The translations under genes and the position numbers were made by a program. Shown piece after piece: positions 7,771 to 14,881 of a DNA stretch of 16,340 nt. The DNA comes from Candidatus Zixiibacteriota bacterium. GTDB lineage: Bacteria; Zixibacteria; MSB-5A5; UBA10806. The notes under the pieces are model-generated. The model was not told the origin of the DNA and did no database searches. It saw only the letters and a list, made by a program, of their open reading frames with translations. The stretch's first letter is position 1. Each line of letters begins with the position of its first letter. The stretch lies in NCBI GenBank assembly GCA_003520965.1, contig DOTU01000167.1, positions 1 to 16,340 on the forward strand, given 5' to 3'.

Positions 7771-8958
7771 TTAAGCTTTCGGCGTACCGAAAAGAGTCTG
7801 CTCTGGAACGAGGGTTAAACTATCTTCCTCGTTTTCCATACCCTTATTATTAATTAATTCCTCATATCCACGAAACAAGGACCGGTTGACTTCTTTCCAG
7901 CTTTTTTGGCTAGCATACTCTTGCGCTTTTATGGAAAATGAGTTCCGTAGAATTTCATTTGTTAAGAGGATCTCCATTTTGGCTGCCAAATTTTCAACGT
8001 TCTTTGGCTGAGTCAGAAATCCATTCTGGCCGTCCTGAACCAGGTCCATTACGCCGCCTTCAGCAGCCACTATGCACGGCAGCCCGGAGGCTTGTGCTTC
8101 TAAAACCACGTTACCAAACGATTCTGTGGTCGACGGAAATACGAATAAATCCGCCGAGGCATAGGCGCGGGAAAGCTCGTCACCTTTCATAAACCCGGCC
8201 AAAATCGCATTTGGCAGGGCTGCGGCTAATTCTTCTTTAAGTGGCCCGCTGCCCACAAAGACCAATTTGAAATCGACTCTTCTGGATTCCAGTATCTTGT
8301 AGGCCTGAATAAGCGTCTCAATATCTTTCTCGCGTACCAGCCGCCCTGTATAAAGGGCTATCGGGCTGCCGCCAGGTGACCAATGATCATGCAGGCCACG
8401 ATCGGCAAAAAGAGGGGAGAATTTTGAAGTATCTATTCCGCGCTGCCAAAGAGAGAGCCTTTTGAAGCCATGTTCTTCCAATTCATTTATTGTAGCGGTC
8501 GATGGTACGAAGGTTCTTGCGGCTTTATTGTAAAACCAGCGCAAATAGTCCCATCCAAACCATTCAATCTTACTGAAACCGTAATATTTTAGATACGATA
8601 CGAATCTCGTATGATAAGAATTTACTGCCGGGATACCGATTCCCTTAGCGTAATTGTAAGCTGCCATGCCCATGAAAAAGGGGCTGACAATGTGTACGAT
8701 ATCGGGTTTGAATTTATCGAGAGTTGATTTAATGTCGTGGAATGCGGGAAGTCCCATACGATATTTAGTGTAAAGCGGGAATGGAATAGAAATTACAGGG
8801 ACAACTTTATTTTTCCAGCCGTCGATTTCGGGCACAGTCGGAGAGAGGAAGATAAAATCATGCCCCTCATCCGCCAGAGATGTTTTTAAATGCGAAAGAG
8901 TATGTGTCACGCCATCGACAAATGGGGGTAAGACTTCAGTAAAATAGGCGATTCTCAT
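7771..8958 (-). CDS. GT4-family glycosyltransferase, PimB/MgtA/SqdX-like
   Basis: A 395-residue GT4 enzyme. It opens with MRIAYFTEVLPPFVDGVTHTL, the N-terminal strand plus DGV loop typical of the PimB/MgtA/SqdX group that glycosylates membrane lipids. Further marks are HIVSPFFMG (89-97), NSYHTRF (113-119), WQRGIDTSKFSP (171-182), YTGRLVREKDIETLI (203-217), and the E-x7-E element E279SFGNVVLE287 followed by A-x-x-x-GLPCIV. The last 25 residues are polar and lie beyond the family's usual end. MgtA-type relatives use GDP-mannose on a glucuronosyl-lipid, and SqdX uses UDP-sulfoquinovose on diacylglycerol. With ugd in the same operon and a GDP-mannose-forming gene nearby, an MgtA-like role is attractive, but this is inference. 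The ATG start has only a weak ribosome binding site. Confidence 0.88.
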   Translation of the reverse strand: MRIAYFTEVLPPFVDGVTHTLSHLKTSLADEGHDFIFLSPTVPEIDGWKNKVVPVISIPFPLYTKYRMGLPAFHDIKSTLDKFKPDIVHIVSPFFMGMAAYNYAKGIGIPAVNSYHTRFVSYLKYYGFSKIEWFGWDYLRWFYNKAARTFVPSTATINELEEHGFKRLSLWQRGIDTSKFSPLFADRGLHDHWSPGGSPIALYTGRLVREKDIETLIQAYKILESRRVDFKLVFVGSGPLKEELAAALPNAILAGFMKGDELSRAYASADLFVFPSTTESFGNVVLEAQASGLPCIVAAEGGVMDLVQDGQNGFLTQPKNVENLAAKMEILLTNEILRNSFSIKAQEYASQKSWKEVNRSLFRGYEELINNKGMENEEDSLTLVPEQTLFGTPKA

Positions 8959-9026
8959 CTACAACAACTTTCCATGACCTGAATCAGCAGTTTTGCCACT
9001 CACGTCCAACGCGATCAAATCATTGT

Positions 9027-10112
9027 TTACCTGGCGCGTTTTTCGATTCTTTGTATAACGCCTTTTATCAAAAACGCCAATACCGATGTTGCATCGTCTC
9101 TAACTTCAGCATATCGCCCGCCCTCCGATTCTGGCACGAACTTTGCCCAGGAGATACCCTCCCGATAAGAGCAGCCTGAGAGCCCTCCCCAATGATCCGG
9201 TTCAGGGCAGATGCGCACACCTCGTGAGTATTTTTTAGGCTCAACGGGTAAGCCTTCAAGATACATAATATCGAAAAACGGTGTAATCTGCTGGCCCCAA
9301 TTGCGGGGGACTCCACCGCCGATAGTAAAGATGCTCAATGATCCCTTATGATTGTAAACACGCCTGGCAAAATCAAAGACATCGACAAAGGTATTGAATG
9401 GCGGTACGATCATATCGGTAAATGGTTTTTTCATAAAGTTATCGCTACTACGCAAAGCTTTCATCAGAATATCAAGGCTGAGTTCACTATCTGTGAATGC
9501 CGGAACATAGAGCGGAATGTTAGCCCTATATGCTGATGCTAAAAGGCCTCTTTGTTGAGGATAAAGCTCGGTGAGAAGCTCACCCAATCGTCTGAAAAAC
9601 TCCGCTGAACCGGTGGGAGGAGTCTTGCCGTCGAGCGCTGGAATCAGCCTCTCATAATATTTGGCAATCGTTTTTTGCGTATGCTCAAATGAAACCTCAA
9701 GCTCCACAGTGTCATAAACGCGGCACATTCCCTCTTCGTAAAGGGTGGTATCATCTTTTTTAGGGGCCTTAAAATGAGTTCCCTTCATTCCCTCGGTGAG
9801 GCCGTGGGTGACCAGCGCTCCAGTTGAGACAATAGCGTCAACATAACCACGATCAATCAGTTCGCAGAATATTAATCCTTGTTTGGCAACGCTCATCGCG
9901 CCACTCAATGTCAGCACTGTAAAATCGTTGGGATCTGTGAATACATCAGTTAATATTCCGGCGGCCTCCCCAAGCTGCCTTCCGCTGAAAGACGTTTTCT
10001 CCATGGCGGCCAGGGCTTCATCGAAATCGCTTATTTTATTAAGATCGATAGGTTCAAGCGGCTCCAACCCCTCGCCGGTAGTGAAGGTAGTTCTTTCTCT
10101 TTTAATCTCCAT
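9027..10112 (-). CDS. Deoxyhypusine synthase-family protein (polyamine aminobutyl/aminopropyl-type transferase)
   Basis: A 361-residue member of the deoxyhypusine synthase fold (PF01916), which in eukaryotes and archaea uses NAD+ to transfer the aminobutyl group of spermidine to eIF5A. Visible marks are LSGAMSVAKQGL and ELIDRGYVDAIVSTGALVTHGL (69-105), AYRANIPLYVPAFTDSELSLDI (194-215), GGGVPRNW (265-272, usual form GGGLPKHH), GGLSGCSYREGISWAKF (309-325), and DDATSVLAFLIKGV. K324 of SWAKF aligns with the active-site lysine of SW(G/A)K. Bacteria lack the eIF5A substrate, so a free amine acceptor is more likely, giving homospermidine- or guanidino-polyamine-type products; that choice cannot be made here. 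It is the first gene of the leftward run, 68 bases before the PimB/MgtA-like gene, with a candidate promoter at 10194-10222. Its link with glycan genes is unexplained. Confidence 0.85.
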   Translation of the reverse strand: MEIKRERTTFTTGEGLEPLEPIDLNKISDFDEALAAMEKTSFSGRQLGEAAGILTDVFTDPNDFTVLTLSGAMSVAKQGLIFCELIDRGYVDAIVSTGALVTHGLTEGMKGTHFKAPKKDDTTLYEEGMCRVYDTVELEVSFEHTQKTIAKYYERLIPALDGKTPPTGSAEFFRRLGELLTELYPQQRGLLASAYRANIPLYVPAFTDSELSLDILMKALRSSDNFMKKPFTDMIVPPFNTFVDVFDFARRVYNHKGSLSIFTIGGGVPRNWGQQITPFFDIMYLEGLPVEPKKYSRGVRICPEPDHWGGLSGCSYREGISWAKFVPESEGGRYAEVRDDATSVLAFLIKGVIQRIEKRAR

Positions 10113-10193
10113 AATCAGTCCATACCCAATACATTATTACTTTAGATAAAACTCGATCGGTTTTCCGTAAACCTTTATAATCATAAAGTGTTA

Positions 10194-10222
10194 ATATTAA
10201 CCGAATACCTTCCCATTATCAA
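10194..10222 (-). promoter_or_regulatory. Candidate promoter of the leftward glycan operon
   Basis: The minus strand carries TTGATA (10217-10222, 5 of 6 to the -35 consensus), a 17-base spacer, and TAATAT (10194-10199, 4 of 6). It would leave a leader of about 75 bases before the ATG at 10112. The -10 box lies inside the palindrome GTTAATATTAAC, a possible operator. In AT-rich DNA such matches arise by chance, so confidence is limited. Confidence 0.4.
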
Positions 10223-10413
10223 GGGAAAAAGGAGATGATAGAATTACCTGGCTTATCCGATCGGCTCGTTTTTATGAGGTTCATATACATTTAATAAGAA
10301 AAACATGGATTATTACGGAAGATTAAATATAAACTACGAACAGAAGCTATCTGCCCGTTTCCGGTTTTTAACTTATCGAGCTTAGGCTATCATTTTTGTC
10401 TCTATAATCAAAC

Positions 10414-10442
10414 TTGCCATAAATCCCCATTAGTTATATATT
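10414..10442 (+). promoter_or_regulatory. Candidate promoter of the rightward operon
   Basis: TTGCCA (10414-10419, 5 of 6), a 17-base spacer, then TATATT (10437-10442, 5 of 6). Transcription would begin near 10449. That leaves almost no leader before the ATG at 10457, but a normal leader of about 23 bases before the TTG at 10472, which has its own ribosome binding site. The promoter and the downstream start therefore support each other. Confidence 0.55.
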
Positions 10443-10456
10443 TCAAAGCTTTTTAG

Positions 10457-12220
10457 ATGAAAGGAGCACCTTTGAATAAAGCCCCGATTAAGGGCAAGAG
10501 CCTTACTGAAGTTCTTGCGCAAAGCCGCAATCTTTACGGACAGAAGATTTTCATGAAAAGCTTTCAAGATGGAAGCTTTGTGGGAATGACATTCGCCGAG
10601 TTTGCCGATAAAGCCGAGAATATCGCCAAAGGGCTTCTTGCCTCCGGTCTGAAAAAGGGGGAGAAAGTCGCAATTCTGTCAGCAAACCGTCCCGAATGGG
10701 GCGCAGCATATATGGGAGTATTGCTGGCCGGGGGAATCAATGTACCCCTTGACGCGCTTCTTAAAATAACTTCATGGAGTTATATTGTCCAATCGTCCGG
10801 CGCAAAAATGCTTGTGGTTTCAAAGTCATTTCTCGCGGATTTCGAACCAATCCTCGATGATCTTCCAGGCCTAAAATTAGTAATCTGCATGGATGACATT
10901 GAACCAGACTCCAAAGCTACTTCCCTCCAGGAATTTGAGGAACTTGGGAAAAAGTATCAAACAAAGCTTCCCGTTGTTAAAACATCAGATATTGCCTCTA
11001 TCCTTTACACCTCCGGTACTACCGGTCAGGCTAAAGGAGTGCTCCTGACTCATGAAAATATAGTCTCTGATATCGACGGTATGACAGATTTGGTTGCTAT
11101 TGAGGAGCAGGACACATTCCTATCGGTTTTGCCTATTCACCATGCTTTCGAATGCACTTGCGGTTTTCTAACGCCACTGGCGTCGGGCTCCTGCATCGTT
11201 TATGCTCGTGGCCTCGCTTCCAAGCTGATTATCGAGGATATTAAAACCAACAAGGCTACTATCCTATTGGGAGTACCGCTACTATTTGAAAAGATGCATG
11301 ATGGGATATTTAAAGCAATCGCCAAAAAACCGCCTTTTACAAGGGTGATGTTTACGGCCACTTATGTTTTGAGCAAACTTCTTGCTTCGACTTTCGTGAA
11401 TAATCCCGGTAAGCGGATTTTTAAAGGCCTCAGGGAGAAGGCTGGATTTACCTCCATGAGAATGCTTATCGCCGGTGGAGCTCCGATGCCTCCGGAGGTT
11501 TCAAAAGCCTTTAAACTCCTGGGTTTTAGCTTTACTCAGGGATATGGATTGAGTGAATCGGCCCCGGTCTTAACAATTAACCCGGTCGATTCCAAGAACA
11601 AGGATGCGTCAATCGGTTTAGCGATTCCCGGAGTTGAGCTGAAGATTGTCGATCCCGATAGCCGAGGTATCGGCCAGATAATTGCTCGTGGGCCGATGGT
11701 GATGAAAGGATATTACAATAATCCTGAGGCGACATCGGAGGTCTTAAAAGGCGGTTGGCTGTACACCGGCGATTCCGGTTGGATAGATGAAGACGGTTAT
11801 TTCTATATTGCCGGAAGGGTCAAGAATGTAATCGTAACCCCAGCGGGTAAAAATGTTTATCCTGAGGAAATCGAGGGTGAGCTCAATAAGTCAGTCTATA
11901 TTATGGAATCGTTGGTATTAGGACGGCCTTTGGAGGGAATTCGCGGAGAGGAGATCGAGGCCATTATTGTACCCGATTATGAGTATTTTAACAGCCTTGG
12001 CAGCGAGACCGGGAAGAATTTCACCACCGATGAGATTGAGAAGACGATAAAAGCCGAGGTTTTTCGCTTGAGCTCCGGTCTGGCGGAGTTTAAGAAAGTA
12101 AAGTATATTAAGATCAGGGAAGAGGAGTTTGAAAAAACCTCAACCAAGAAAATCAAAAGATACCTATTCACCCAAAAATCTGAGCCTGTTTATAATAAAA
12201 TCGGAAAGGGGCGGGCATGA
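10457..12220 (+). CDS. Long-chain fatty-acid--CoA ligase (AMP-forming)
   Basis: An acyl-adenylate-forming enzyme (PF00501) that activates a fatty acid with ATP and loads it on CoA, feeding lipid synthesis or beta-oxidation. Numbering from ATG 10457 (587 residues): phosphate-binding loop YTSGTTGQAKG (184-194), LPIHHAFE (225-232), AGGAPMPPE (339-347), GYGLSESAP (362-370), WLYTGDSGWIDEDGYFYIAGR (434-454) and hinge RVKNVIVTPAGKNVYPEEIE (454-473). The usual catalytic-lysine element PTGK is here KTSTKKIKR (560-568), with K565 in the catalytic place and Lys instead of Gly before it. The true start is probably TTG at 10472. The stop overlaps the next start by four bases (ATGA). FadD-like long-chain specificity is inferred from overall form; an acyl-ACP synthetase is possible. 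Confidence 0.88.
   Translation: MKGAPLNKAPIKGKSLTEVLAQSRNLYGQKIFMKSFQDGSFVGMTFAEFADKAENIAKGLLASGLKKGEKVAILSANRPEWGAAYMGVLLAGGINVPLDALLKITSWSYIVQSSGAKMLVVSKSFLADFEPILDDLPGLKLVICMDDIEPDSKATSLQEFEELGKKYQTKLPVVKTSDIASILYTSGTTGQAKGVLLTHENIVSDIDGMTDLVAIEEQDTFLSVLPIHHAFECTCGFLTPLASGSCIVYARGLASKLIIEDIKTNKATILLGVPLLFEKMHDGIFKAIAKKPPFTRVMFTATYVLSKLLASTFVNNPGKRIFKGLREKAGFTSMRMLIAGGAPMPPEVSKAFKLLGFSFTQGYGLSESAPVLTINPVDSKNKDASIGLAIPGVELKIVDPDSRGIGQIIARGPMVMKGYYNNPEATSEVLKGGWLYTGDSGWIDEDGYFYIAGRVKNVIVTPAGKNVYPEEIEGELNKSVYIMESLVLGRPLEGIRGEEIEAIIVPDYEYFNSLGSETGKNFTTDEIEKTIKAEVFRLSSGLAEFKKVKYIKIREEEFEKTSTKKIKRYLFTQKSEPVYNKIGKGRA
10460..10466 (+). promoter_or_regulatory. Ribosome binding site pointing to a TTG start for the acyl-CoA synthetase
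   Basis: AAAGGAG lies inside the first codons of the long frame, five bases before TTG at 10472-10474. The upstream ATG (10457) has no Shine-Dalgarno sequence before it. The TTG would give a protein five residues shorter, beginning NKAPIKGKSLTEVL. Confidence 0.65.
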
Positions 12221-13296
12221 TTTACGGCGTAATATTGGCGGGGGGGCGAGGGGAAAGATTCTGGCCGTTATCCCGCCAGGATAACCCCAAGCAGCTCCTG
12301 AAATTAACATCCAGCAAAACCATGATTTTGGAAACTGTGGAGCGTTTGAATGGTTTCATTCCCCGCGAACAAATTTTGGTGGTGACTGGGCAGCACCTGC
12401 GAGAAAAAATTCTCACAGCCGTTCCGGGCCTCACCGACGATAACCTCTTGCTCGAGCCTGAAGGTCGCAATACATGTCTGGCGATCGGCTGGGCGGCAGC
12501 CTATTTAAAGCACAAAGATCCTGATGCGACGATGGTGATTCTGTCCTCAGATCATCTCGTTCACCCCACCGAGAAGCTCATTTCTCTTTTGCGGGCAGGG
12601 GCGGAACAGTCGGCGAGAGAGAAAAATCTGATTACGATTGGAGTTGTTCCTACTCGAGCCGAAACGGCTTATGGCTATATTGAATTGGGCGAAAAGGTCG
12701 TCAATAGCAGTGGTATCGATTTTTACCATGTTAAACAGTTCAAGGAAAAGCCAAATCCAACCAAAGCCCAGGAATATTATCTGGATCGTTGTCATCTCTG
12801 GAATTCCGGTATCTTCGTCTGGCGGGCGGATACCATTCTGGAATCAATTGAACGATTCGTGCCTGGAGTTTATGAGTGCATCAAGCTCTATGTCAAAAGC
12901 CTCGGTAAATCTGATGAGAAATCAGCCCGGGAGAAACTTTATTGCGATAGCATCAGTATTTCAATAGATTTCGCCGTTTTGGAAAATGCTCCCAATGTAC
13001 TGACAATGAAAGGCGAGATAAAGTGGGACGATGTTGGTTCCTGGCTGGCGCTCGATCGTATTCGTGAACGCGATCGGTTCAACAATGTGGCTGTAGGCGA
13101 TGTACTGCTCGATAACAGCTATGAGAACACGGTTGTCAATGACGACGCTGGAATCATTGTGGGGCTGGGTGTTAGCGATCTGGTAATAGTCAGGGCAGGC
13201 GAGATTGTTATGGTAGCTCATAAAACCAGAGTGGGCGAATTAAAAGAGCTATTGGCAAAATTGGGAGCCGATACCAGGTATGAGAAGTATCTTTAA
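12217..13296 (+). CDS. manC: Mannose-1-phosphate guanylyltransferase
   Basis: Joins GTP and mannose 1-phosphate to give GDP-mannose, the donor for mannosyl glycans and precursor of GDP-fucose and related sugars. The nucleotidyltransferase signature LAGGRGERFWPLSRQDNPKQ runs from residue 7 to 26. Further family marks are EPEGRNT (80-86), SSDH (110-113), FKEKP (175-179), WNSGIF (195-200), SISIDFAVLE (247-256) and DDVGSW (271-276). At 359 residues it is the single-domain form, without the phosphomannose isomerase half of the bifunctional ~470-residue enzymes. The ATG overlaps the acyl-CoA synthetase stop (ATGA) and is preceded by AAAGGGG. It may serve the glycosyltransferases of the divergent operon; that link is inference. 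Confidence 0.92.
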   Translation: MIYGVILAGGRGERFWPLSRQDNPKQLLKLTSSKTMILETVERLNGFIPREQILVVTGQHLREKILTAVPGLTDDNLLLEPEGRNTCLAIGWAAAYLKHKDPDATMVILSSDHLVHPTEKLISLLRAGAEQSAREKNLITIGVVPTRAETAYGYIELGEKVVNSSGIDFYHVKQFKEKPNPTKAQEYYLDRCHLWNSGIFVWRADTILESIERFVPGVYECIKLYVKSLGKSDEKSAREKLYCDSISISIDFAVLENAPNVLTMKGEIKWDDVGSWLALDRIRERDRFNNVAVGDVLLDNSYENTVVNDDAGIIVGLGVSDLVIVRAGEIVMVAHKTRVGELKELLAKLGADTRYEKYL

Positions 13297-13756
13297 AATC
13301 ACTGTATTGTTTTCGGTCTTTTTGTTGTTTGCTTGCGGCGGACCTGCCCGGCGATCGAAACCGGGAGTGAACGCCGATAAGCGGACGTTTGGGGAGGCCA
13401 GGATCAATCCGTTGGGAGATCAGGATGATGCAATTATTACATCCGATGTGCCCGAGCTCAAAAAGAGCGGCGGAAGTGATGGCATTCTGTTGCCGGCCCA
13501 AAAACCATCGACAGCAAAACAAAGCAGAGAGTATTTTTCGGTTCAGGTTTTTGCCAGTAAATCAAGCTCCGAAGCCAAGGAGTTTAAGAATTCGCTGTCC
13601 TCGCGTTTTCAGGAGGAGATAAGAGTAGATTATCAAGCTCCTTATTATAAGGTCTGCGTGGGCAGGATTACAACTTTTGAGGAAGCCGAAGCCCTACTTC
13701 AGAAGGTAAATGGAATGGGTTTCACTCAAGCCTGGTTGGTGAGAGTAAGGAAATAG
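13280..13756 (+). CDS. SPOR-domain lipoprotein
   Basis: A 158-residue envelope protein. The N terminus MRSIFKITVLFSVFLLFAC is a lipoprotein signal peptide with lipobox LFAC and Cys19 as the lipid-bearing residue. Residues 20-83 are polar and low in complexity, a likely linker. Residues 84-156 fit the SPOR fold (PF05036): REYFSVQVFASKSSSEAKEF, then YYKVCVGRITTFEEAEALL, then GFTQAWLVRV. SPOR domains bind peptidoglycan stripped of stem peptides, often at division sites. The start lies 17 bases inside the end of manC, so translation is probably coupled; the nearest upstream AGG is only three bases away and weak. A lipoprotein anchored in the outer membrane would fit a double-membraned cell. Confidence 0.87.
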   Translation: MRSIFKITVLFSVFLLFACGGPARRSKPGVNADKRTFGEARINPLGDQDDAIITSDVPELKKSGGSDGILLPAQKPSTAKQSREYFSVQVFASKSSSEAKEFKNSLSSRFQEEIRVDYQAPYYKVCVGRITTFEEAEALLQKVNGMGFTQAWLVRVRK

Positions 13757-13779
13757 TTTCGGCCGGAAGGAAATGTATC

Positions 13780-14388
13780 GTGAATAACGACCCGGATTTA
13801 AAAGTCTATGCGAATTACTTCAAGGGTGATTGTGTTGCTATTTTCCCCACCGATACGGTAATCGGTTTGGGATGTCGATTCGACTCCGTTGAAGGGATCG
13901 CGAAAATCCGCAAAATCAAAGGTATAGTTGACCGCAATCCCCTGGCAGTTCTCATTTCAAGCGAAAGTCAGTTGGAGCTTCTGCAAGTGAGGCGCAGTCG
14001 CCTGGCAAACCAGTTAATGAAGGAATTCTGGCCAGGACCCTTAACGCTGGTCTTAACCGCGGAGGTCTCCTTTCCTTGCAGCGGCGAGGCAAATACTTTG
14101 GGGTTGCGAATGCCTGATGCTGATCTCCTGCGTAAAATAATTGATCTGGTCGGCGCCCCTCTGGCTACTACCAGCGCTAATCCTCATGGCCGTTTGGCGC
14201 CCGCTCGCCTGGAGGATGTTAGCGGAGCGCTTCGGGCTATGGTTGATTATGAGATCGATTACGAGTTATCCCCGATCGGCCTGCCATCTACAGTAGTCAG
14301 GATCGAAGGTGGGACTTACAAGATTTTGCGTGAAGGCGCAATTACGCACGATGAGATTTTTAAGGTCGTCGGAGAAAAACGTGACTAA
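13780..14388 (+). CDS. tsaC: Threonylcarbamoyl-AMP synthase (Sua5/YciO/YrdC family)
   Basis: Makes threonylcarbamoyl-AMP from threonine, bicarbonate and ATP, the first step of t6A37 tRNA modification. At 202 residues it is a YrdC-only protein without the C-terminal Sua5 domain. Motifs: FPTDTVIGLGC (22-32), KIRKIKG (42-48), PLAVLI (54-59), FWPGPLTLVL (83-92), GLRMPD (108-113), TSANPHG (131-137), PSTVV (169-173) and ILREGAI (182-188). The stretch KIKGIVDRNP replaces the usual K-x-R-P spacing, a mild variation. YciO-type function cannot be wholly excluded. The start is GTG with GGAAGG about nine bases upstream; the ATG at 13773 is in another frame and closes after four codons. It is followed by an arginine phosphatase-like gene with an 8-bp overlap, an order also known from the Bacillus ywlC-ywlE region. 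Confidence 0.88.
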   Translation: MNNDPDLKVYANYFKGDCVAIFPTDTVIGLGCRFDSVEGIAKIRKIKGIVDRNPLAVLISSESQLELLQVRRSRLANQLMKEFWPGPLTLVLTAEVSFPCSGEANTLGLRMPDADLLRKIIDLVGAPLATTSANPHGRLAPARLEDVSGALRAMVDYEIDYELSPIGLPSTVVRIEGGTYKILREGAITHDEIFKVVGEKRD

Positions 14389-14881
14389 TCCCGAATTTAA
14401 TATACTTATTATCTGCACCGGAAATACCTGTCGTTCTCCCATGGCTGAGGGGATTTTAAAATCGATTCTCAAGGAAAGGGGAATTGAAAAAGTCCATGTC
14501 GGATCCGCGGGGATTGGAGCCATGAACGGGATGATGGCTACACCCTATGGTATTGAAGCTGCCGGAAATTGGAACGTAGATATATCTAATCATCGAGCGC
14601 GACAATTGACCCGCGATTTGATCGATCAGTCTGATCTTATTTTAGCTATGGCCCCGGAACATGTCGAGACGGTATTACGAAAAGCTCCGAATGCAGGTAA
14701 GAAAACTTTTATGCTGAAAGCTTTTCCAACACCGTATTCGTCATCTCAAGAAAGAATTCAAGACCCTATCGGCGGCACCCTTGGCGATTACAATCAAACC
14801 TTCCTGGAGCTGGACGAGATTTTAAGGAGGATCGTAAACAGGATAATTGAGTTATCCGGCTCCCTTAAGAAGGATTCTTAA
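14381..14881 (+). CDS. Low-molecular-weight protein phosphatase, YwlE (arginine phosphatase)-like
   Basis: 166 residues from the GTG at 14381, which has GGAG six bases upstream and overlaps the tsaC stop by eight bases. A longer frame from ATG 14309 exists, but its first 24 residues lie inside tsaC and precede the conserved first strand. The catalytic loop is CTGNTCRSPMAE: nucleophile Cys12, then Arg18-Ser19. Thr16 stands where tyrosine phosphatases of this fold usually have Ile; Thr there marks arginine phosphatases such as YwlE. The general acid is Asp128 in DPIGG. The enzyme would remove phosphate from protein arginine (or tyrosine) residues in the cytoplasm. No arginine kinase (McsB) is in the window, so the arginine assignment rests on this one residue. 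A Wzb-type role in polysaccharide export is the alternative. Confidence 0.85.
   Translation: MTNPEFNILIICTGNTCRSPMAEGILKSILKERGIEKVHVGSAGIGAMNGMMATPYGIEAAGNWNVDISNHRARQLTRDLIDQSDLILAMAPEHVETVLRKAPNAGKKTFMLKAFPTPYSSSQERIQDPIGGTLGDYNQTFLELDEILRRIVNRIIELSGSLKKDS

Larger units (their letters stand above)
10113..10456. other. Divergent intergenic region, 344 bases, no gene
   Basis: AT-rich spacer between the leftward deoxyhypusine synthase-like gene and the rightward acyl-CoA synthetase. It holds the two candidate promoters listed separately; an extra perfect TATAAT at 10403-10408 without a good -35 box; a 12-base perfect palindrome GTTAATATTAAC (10190-10201) over the -10 of the leftward promoter; an imperfect palindrome AAACTCGATCGGTTTT (10148-10163); and CCGATCGG (10257-10264). 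I find no reading frame with a convincing start and no tRNA or recognisable riboswitch. Most of 10270-10400 is featureless to me. Confidence 0.6.

Noticed and set aside
13208..13522. 104-codon minus-strand frame across the manC/SPOR junction
   Set aside because: Antisense to two well-supported genes; no start signal or recognisable product.
14309..14380. Upstream ATG as the start of the phosphatase gene
   Set aside because: These 24 codons lie within tsaC, precede the conserved first strand, and lack a Shine-Dalgarno; GTG 14381 has GGAG at six bases.
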